Below are positions 49,444 to 64,000 of a stretch of DNA of 64,000 nt, one piece after another. The translations under genes and the position numbers were made by a program. Origin of the DNA: Okapia johnstoni (taxonomy: Eukaryota > Chordata > Mammalia > Artiodactyla > Giraffidae); the NCBI GenBank assembly GCA_024291935.2, contig JAGTYA010000025.1, forward strand, positions 8,639,501 through 8,703,500. The letters run 5' to 3'. Each line of letters begins with the position of its first letter. Position 1 is the stretch's first letter. Under the pieces are notes generated by a model that was given only the letters and a program-made list of their open reading frames with translations, was not told the origin of the DNA and did no database searches.

Positions 49444-49807
49444 AATAGAAGGAAAGGCTCTATAAAAAACACACACACGATGACAAAATCATCTTATTTT
49501 TCCTTGGGGGTTAGCGTTTTTTTGGGGACGTGTCTAGAGTCTTGGAAGCTTGAATACACTATGTTCTCCTACAAATGGACCTTAAGAGCTTGTTTGGAGG
49601 TTCTAGCAGGGGAGTGGAGGTACTCATATATCCTTGATCAAAGAACGGTCCTCCTCAATTGGGAAAGGTTGTCTCTTCAGCTGAACGTGCAGCTCACCTA
49701 GCCAATCAATCAGCGGAACCAACCCCGGCAGTCAATGGGGTGACAGATGACACGGCCAGATCACCCTCACAGAAGGTGTTTTTTAATAAAAACATTTTTA
49801 TTAATTG

Positions 49808-50018
49808 GGCTTCCCTAGTGGCTCAGTGGTAAAGAATCCACACACCAATGCAGGAGATGCAGGTTCGCTCCCTGGGTCAGAAAGATCCCCTAAAGGAGGA
49901 AATGGCAACCCACTGCAGTATTCCTGCCTGGAGAATCCTCATGGACAGAGGAGCCTGGTGACCTACAGTCAGACAGGGTTGCACAGAGTTGGACACAACT
50001 TAGTGACTAAATAGCAAT
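49808..50018 (+). repeat. Bov-tA SINE
   Basis: Head GGCTTCCCTAGTGGCTCAG and body ending TTGGACACAACTTAGTGACT. It lies just downstream of the MBD4 3' end. Confidence 0.85.
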
Positions 50019-50193
50019 GGTATCATTTTCTACACAAAGAAAACAGAAAGTCTAATCTTCCCTCAAGCAAGGTTGATAGAAATTTGCTTTATATTGTTGG
50101 TAACGAAGAAGAGTTTTTTTCCAACTTCAAATCACATTTCATTATTGGAAAGTCATATACATTTACATTTTTAGGATCGTTGTCAAATAACAA

Positions 50194-50199
50194 TTTATT
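50194..50199 (-). terminator. MBD4: MBD4 poly(A) signal (likely)
   Basis: AATAAA on the minus strand lies about 230 bases after the MBD4 stop. Confidence 0.6.
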
Positions 50200-50425
50200 T
50201 TTTCTTAAAAACAACAACAAAAAAAACAACTCTTAAAACATGTTCCAGCACATTCAGTAGCAAAGATCTACCAGTGGTACGCACATTAAGACAACACACA
50301 GTAGGTTGGTAGTAGTTGGGCTGATTAAAATCTATACGCCTGGAAAGGTGGTTGTGCTTAATGGAGTCCTGAAGAGTCAAAGTGCAAAGCGATGTATAAA
50401 AAACAAGCCTGAAAACTTGTAAGAG

Positions 50426-59455
<9,030 letters not shown>

Positions 59456-59895
59456 CCCAGACGTGCCCCTCAAGTGGGCTCCGGCGGCAGCAACAGGCCG
59501 AGAGGGAGCGTCACCCTGGGTGTGCAGCGGAGTAAGAGGTCAAAACTTCTTCAGTTCGGAGCGCTAGGCTGGAACCAACAGATGAGCGCAGTGAAAGTCT
59601 GTCCGATTCCTCAGCAGCTTTCCGGCCGCCCCCTCGACCGCAGCCGCCATTTCCGCGGCTCAGCCAATCAAATCCTTCGTTGAGGAAGATGCACCGTTCC
59701 GACCAATCGCGGACGCCTCTAGGTTCCCATTCCGCCGGTCCAGCCCTTTTAGACATGCGCACTCGAAACCCTGTCGCGCGCGCAGCTCACTGCGCATGTG
59801 CGTTACCAGGGGTAACGCAGGTAGACAAAGTGGCTGTCTGAGGAGGCCTGTTGCTGAGGCGGGGAGGAGGGGCCCGACGCTTCAGGGAAGCCGCA
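59456..59895. promoter_or_regulatory. MBD4/IFT122 bidirectional CpG-island promoter
   Basis: Only 440 bases separate the two start codons of these divergent genes. The block is CpG-rich and TATA-less. It holds a YY1-type CCGCCATTT (59644-59652), two CCAAT boxes (59664-59668 and 59703-59707), an NRF-1-like TGCGCATGTGCG (59791-59802) and a palindromic X-box (59802-59816). Pairing a DNA repair gene with a ciliary gene in one promoter suggests partly shared basal transcription. Confidence 0.8.
59802..59816 (+). promoter_or_regulatory. X-box (RFX binding site), perfect palindrome
   Basis: GTTACC-AGG-GGTAAC has two perfect inverted half-sites with a three-base spacer, fitting the GTNRCC-N(1-3)-RGYAAC X-box pattern bound by RFX factors at ciliary genes. 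It lies about 80 bases upstream of the IFT122 start codon. Activity is inferred. Confidence 0.75.
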
Positions 59896-59936
59896 ATGAG
59901 GGCCGTGTTGACGTGGAGAGATAAAGTCGAGCAGTG
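59896..59936 (+). CDS. IFT122: IFT122 exon 1 (gene continues past window end)
   Basis: IFT122 is a WD40/TPR subunit of the intraflagellar transport A complex, needed for retrograde ciliary transport and receptor entry. Only the first coding exon is here: MRAVLTWRDKVEQ plus TG of a Cys codon, followed by a GTGAGG donor. Human IFT122 begins MRAVLTWRDKAEHC, so the assignment is firm although the peptide is short. The neighbours support it, since MBD4 and IFT122 are divergent neighbours in human as well. No second exon is seen in the remaining 4 kb, which is intron 1 filled largely by a BovB LINE and an LTR. Confidence 0.92.
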
Positions 59937-60704
59937 GTGAGGAGCGGGGCACTCCGGGAGAAGCGGGAGACCGAGGGCCAGCAGGGATGGCGGGTTCCTT
60001 GGCGTGAATACCGATGGTTGCTAAGGGCAACGGGCCTGCGGCCTGGGCTGAGAGCACTGAGCCCTGAGTCTGGGCAACTCCAAGGTCGCCCTCCCACCCC
60101 TTTGCAGATGGAGAAACTGAGGCCTAGAGTGGGAGCGAGGGGATGTACCACGTATGAGGTAGCGGCCTTTGGAGGCGGCTTTGCACGTCCTCACAATCTG
60201 ATCTTGTCGTTGCCTTACTCAAAAATCCGTCCTGGGCTCCTCGCTGTTTTCCCAACTTGACAACTTTTTGCCACATCCACGTGTTGCCTATACTCTTGTT
60301 TGTTTTTTTTCTCAAAATTGTCTGACTTATTTTTCTTTAAATATGATTTTACATTCTACAGGGAAACCTTATTACTCCGTGTATGAAAACCAGTAGCAAT
60401 TGCTGTAACTGTAAGATAACTGTAGGACTTAAGGCAGGGAGAAACAAAAGGAGGTTAACAAGTTGTACCTAGATACTGTTGCTAGGGAACCTTTGAACCT
60501 CAGGGGTACTGTCTTTAAAGCTGGAGATTTAGCAACTGTGGTCAGAGAGGTGCTTGATATGAATAGCATCAAACCAAGACTTTGTCCTGTGTCTTGTTAG
60601 AAGGTTTGAAAGAGTCTTGAAAGAGAATGACGTTCTCACTTTATCATTCAATATTGTTTAATGTCTTGTTCCATTTTTGTCACCTAAAATCATCATTTTA
60701 TCAC

Positions 60705-63181
60705 CTAAACCATCATTGAACGGTTCTATGAAGACCTACAAGACCTTCTAGAACTAACACCCAAAAAAGATATCCTTATCATTACAGGGGACTGGAATAC
60801 AAAAGTAGGAAGTCAAGAGATACCTGGAGTAACAGGCAAATTTGGCCTTGGAGTACAAAACGAAGCAGGGCAAAGGATAACAGAGTTTTGCCAAGAGAAC
60901 GCACTGGTCATAACAAACACCCTCTTCCAACAACACAAGAGAAGACTCTACACATGGACATCACCAGATGGTCAATACCAAAATCAGATTGATTATATTC
61001 TTTGCAACCAAAGATGGAGAAGCTCTATACAGTCAGCAAAAACAAAACCAGGAGCTGACTGTGGCTGAGATCATGAACTCCTTATTGCCAAATTCAGACT
61101 TAAATTGAAGAAAGTAGGGAAAAACCACTAGACCATTCAGGTATGACCTAAATCAAATCCCTTACTCCTTATACAGTGGAAGTGACAAAGAGATTCAAGG
61201 GATTAGATATGATAGAGTGCTGGAGAAACTATGGATGGAGGTTCATGACATTGTACAGGAGGCAGTGATCAAGACCATCTCCAAGAAAAAGAAATGCAAA
61301 AAGTCAGAATGCTTGTCTGAGGAGGCCTTACAAATAGCTGAGAGAAGAAGAGAAGCTAAAGGCAAAGGAGAAAAGGAAAGATATACTCATTTGAATGCAG
61401 TGTTCCAAAGAATAGCAAGGAAAGATAAGAAAGCCTTCCTCAGTCATCAATGCAAAGAAATAGAGGAAAACAAGAGAATGGGAAAGACTAGAGATCTCTT
61501 CCAGAAAATTAGAGATACCAAGGGAGCATTTCATGCAAAGATGGGCACAGTTCAGGACAGAAATGGTATGGACCTAACAGAAGCAGAAGATATTAAGAAG
61601 AGGTGGCAAGAATATAGAAGAACTATACAAAAAAGATCTTCATGACCCAGATAACCACGATGGTGTGATCATGCACCTAGAGCCAGACATCCTGGAATGT
61701 GAAGTCAAGTGGGCCTTAGAAATCATCACTACGAACAAAGCTAGTGGAGATGATGGAATTCCAGTTGAGCTATTTCAAGTCCTAAAGGATGATGCTGTGA
61801 AAGTACTGCACACAGTATGCCAGCAAATTTGGAAAACTCAGCAGTGGCCACAGGACTGGAAAAGGTCAGTTTTCATTCCAATCCCAAAGAAAGGCAATGC
61901 CAAAGAATGTTCAAACTACTGCACAATTGTACTCATCTCACACACTAGCAAAGTAATGCTCAAAATCCTCCAAGCCAGGCTTCAACAGTACCTGAACCGT
62001 GAACTTCCAGATGTTCAAGCTGAATTTAGGAAAAGGCAGAGGAACCAGAAATCAAATTGCCAACATCCATTGGATCATCAAAAAAGCATGAGAGTTCCAG
62101 AAAAACATCTACTTCTGCTTTGTTGACTATGCCAAGGCCTTTGACTGTGTGGATCACAACAAAAGGTGGAAAATTCTGAAAGAGGTGGGAATACCAGACC
62201 ACCGTTTACCTGCCTCCTGAGAATCTGTATGTAGGTCAAGACATGGAGCAACAGACTGGTTCCAAATTGGGAAAGGAGTACGTCAAGGCTGTATATTGTC
62301 ACCCTGCTTATTTAATTTATTTGCAGAGTACATCATGTGAAATGCCAGGCTGGATGAAACACAATCTGGAATCAAGATTGCTGGGAGAAATATCAATAAC
62401 CTCAGATATGCAGATGATGCCACCCTTATGGCAGAAAGTGAAGAAGAACTAAAGAGCCTCTTGATGAAAGTGAAAGAGGAGAGTGAAAAAGTTGGCTTAA
62501 AACTCAGCGTTCAGAAACTAAGATCATGGCATCCAGTCCAATCACTTCATGGCAAATAGATGGGGAAACAATGGAAACAGTGAGAGACTTAATTTTTGGG
62601 GGCTCCAAAATCACTGTAGTTGGTGACTGTAGCCATGAAATTAAAAGATATTTGCTCCTTGGAAGAAAAGCTGTGACCAACCTAGACAGCATATTAAAAA
62701 GTAGAGACATCAGTTTGCCAACAAAAGTCCATCTAGTCAAATCTGTGGTTTTTCCAGTAGTCATGTATGGATGAGAGAGGTGGACTATAAAGAAACCTGA
62801 ACGCCGAAGAATTGATGCTTTTGAACTGTGGTGCTGGAATAGACTCTTGAGAGTCCCTTGGACTCCAGGGAGATCCAACCAGTCCATCCTAAAGAAAATC
62901 AGTCCTGAATATTCATTGGAAGGACTGATGTTGAAGCTGAAACTCCTATAATTTGGCCACCTGATGCGAAGAACTGACTCATTGGTAAAGACTGTGATGC
63001 TGGGAAGGATTGAAGGCAGGAGGAGAAGGGGATGACAGAAGATGAGATGGTTGGATGGTATCACCAACTCTATGGACATGAGTTTGAGCAAGCTTTGGGA
63101 GTTGGTGAAGGACAGGGAAGCCTGGCGTGCTGCAGTCCTTGGGGTAGCAGAATCGGACACGACTGAACTGAACTGAACTGA
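60705..63181 (+). mobile_element. BovB (RTE) LINE, 5'-truncated and degenerate
   Basis: Endonuclease-like text appears first (ITGDWNTKVGSQ, YTWTSPDGQYQNQIDYILC), then the linker, then reverse transcriptase blocks including YADDATL near 62405-62425. The reading frame is broken by several stops and shifts, so it is not an active gene. The 3' end has the GAACTGAACTGAACTGAA tail typical of BovB. It is the largest element in the window and lies in IFT122 intron 1. Confidence 0.93.
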
Positions 63182-63504
63182 AATTCATCATATAAGGTTG
63201 CATTTGGGGGAATACTGATTTACTGGGGAGTTTTCCACAGCCTGACTTTCAAAATCTTCCTTTATGATCTTTTCAGCTTCATTTGTGAAGCCTCTGTTTT
63301 AGCTTCTGGAACAGAGCCATTCCTCCTCTGTCTTTTCTTAGGCCTCTGTGTGAGGAAAGCATGCCTTCATCTCACAGTGAAGTCCTGAACATCCTTAAGG
63401 CTCCCTTTGGAAATAGTTGCTCTCTTTGTACTCTGTACCAGTAATAGCTAATGCTCACCCTATGCCAGGCACTGGTTAAGAACTTCACATTTTTTAGCTC
63501 ATCG

Positions 63505-64000
63505 TCTGCCAGAGTCCAGCTCCGGCAGCCAGGGAATCGCCCTGAAGGGATGAACGGGGTCAGCGAACGAAAATGATGCAGTCTCTCGCTCAAAGCACTG
63601 GGCTGCATGTTTATTTTAAGCATCAGGTTTTCTTTTATACTTTTACAAAAGCATTAGGTCAGAGGTATGACATCTTCAGTTTCCTCTCACTCATATTTAC
63701 TGTCTCCATAAATCATTGTTGTCCTTCAGAGTTCCCTCTTAAGTGTCCTTGTGATAACATTGTAACTCAAGTTTGTCTCTGGGCTGTATATTACATTCCT
63801 CAGTTTATTTCTTATCTCTTTAAATCCCGTTATCCCCTAGTAACTTAAGCTCATCATCTCCTAAAAAGGCTTTTAGCTATTAGTATCTCTAAAATACCTA
63901 GTTTTTATAAGCTATAGTAAAATATGCCAACACTACAACATACCTTAAACTTTTAGCTTCTAACTATTCTTAATCATTCCTAACCCCTAAACTCAGCAAA
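63505..64000 (-). mobile_element. LTR fragment, cut by window end
   Basis: On the minus strand an AATAAA signal near 63612-63617 is followed by a GC-rich R-U5-like segment ending near 63505, while the AT-rich U3-like part runs off the window. No coding sequence is visible. Family and right boundary are unknown. Confidence 0.5.

Larger units (their letters stand above)
46481..50180. other. EFCAB12-MBD4 intergenic interval
   Basis: No exon of a recognisable protein is found. It holds a mariner-type MITE, CHR and Bov-tA SINEs and a solo LTR. Confidence 0.65.
59937..64000 (+). other. IFT122: IFT122 intron 1 (5' part)
   Basis: This is intronic sequence after exon 1. 59937-60700 is unique, 60705-63181 is a degenerate BovB element, 63182-63500 is unassigned, and 63505 onward is an LTR. 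No WD40-type exon is present. Confidence 0.75.

Noticed and set aside
61217..62126. Two open frames with reverse-transcriptase-like text
   Set aside because: They are fragments of one degenerate BovB LINE, not host genes; intervening stops and shifts are present.

Overview
This is a stretch of ruminant (bovid) nuclear genome. The evidence is the repeat content: tRNA-derived Bov-tA/BOV-A2 SINEs, two BovB (RTE-type) LINE pieces, many CHR-type artiodactyl SINEs, and spliced mammalian genes that align exon by exon with well-known human proteins. The gene order matches what I know of cattle chromosome 22, but cattle, sheep, goat and buffalo cannot be separated from the sequence alone.

Layout. 1-22,580 (+): CAND2, exons 3 to the last exon; the first two coding exons lie to the left of the window. 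23,195-26,810 (-): RPL32, complete, with SNORA7A in its first intron; it is tail-to-tail with CAND2. 26,820-28,190: intergenic, with ETS-type motifs near RPL32. 28,190-46,232 (-): EFCAB12, nine coding exons. 46,250-50,180: intergenic, holding a 768-bp antisense solo LTR and a mariner-type MITE. 50,190-59,455 (-): MBD4, all eight coding exons. 59,456-59,895: a compact two-way promoter. 59,896-64,000 (+): IFT122, first coding exon and part of intron 1, which carries a decayed BovB LINE and a partial LTR.

Roles. CAND2 regulates cullin-RING ligases. RPL32 is ribosomal protein eL32. EFCAB12 is an EF-hand-related protein of unknown function. MBD4 is the methyl-CpG-binding thymine/uracil glycosylase. 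IFT122 is an intraflagellar transport A subunit. They share no pathway. The pairings of interest are the RPL32/SNORA7A host-gene relationship and the head-to-head MBD4/IFT122 promoter.

I see no previously undescribed gene system. The most notable signals are a perfect palindromic RFX X-box in the MBD4/IFT122 promoter; GC-type splice donors in MBD4 and probably EFCAB12; loss of the usual MBD4 start codon; a (CT)n microsatellite acting as the polypyrimidine tract of an EFCAB12 exon; a cluster of five perfect GC boxes just after a CAND2 exon; and an RPL32-EFCAB12 junction that looks ancestral to the human chromosome 3 arrangement.
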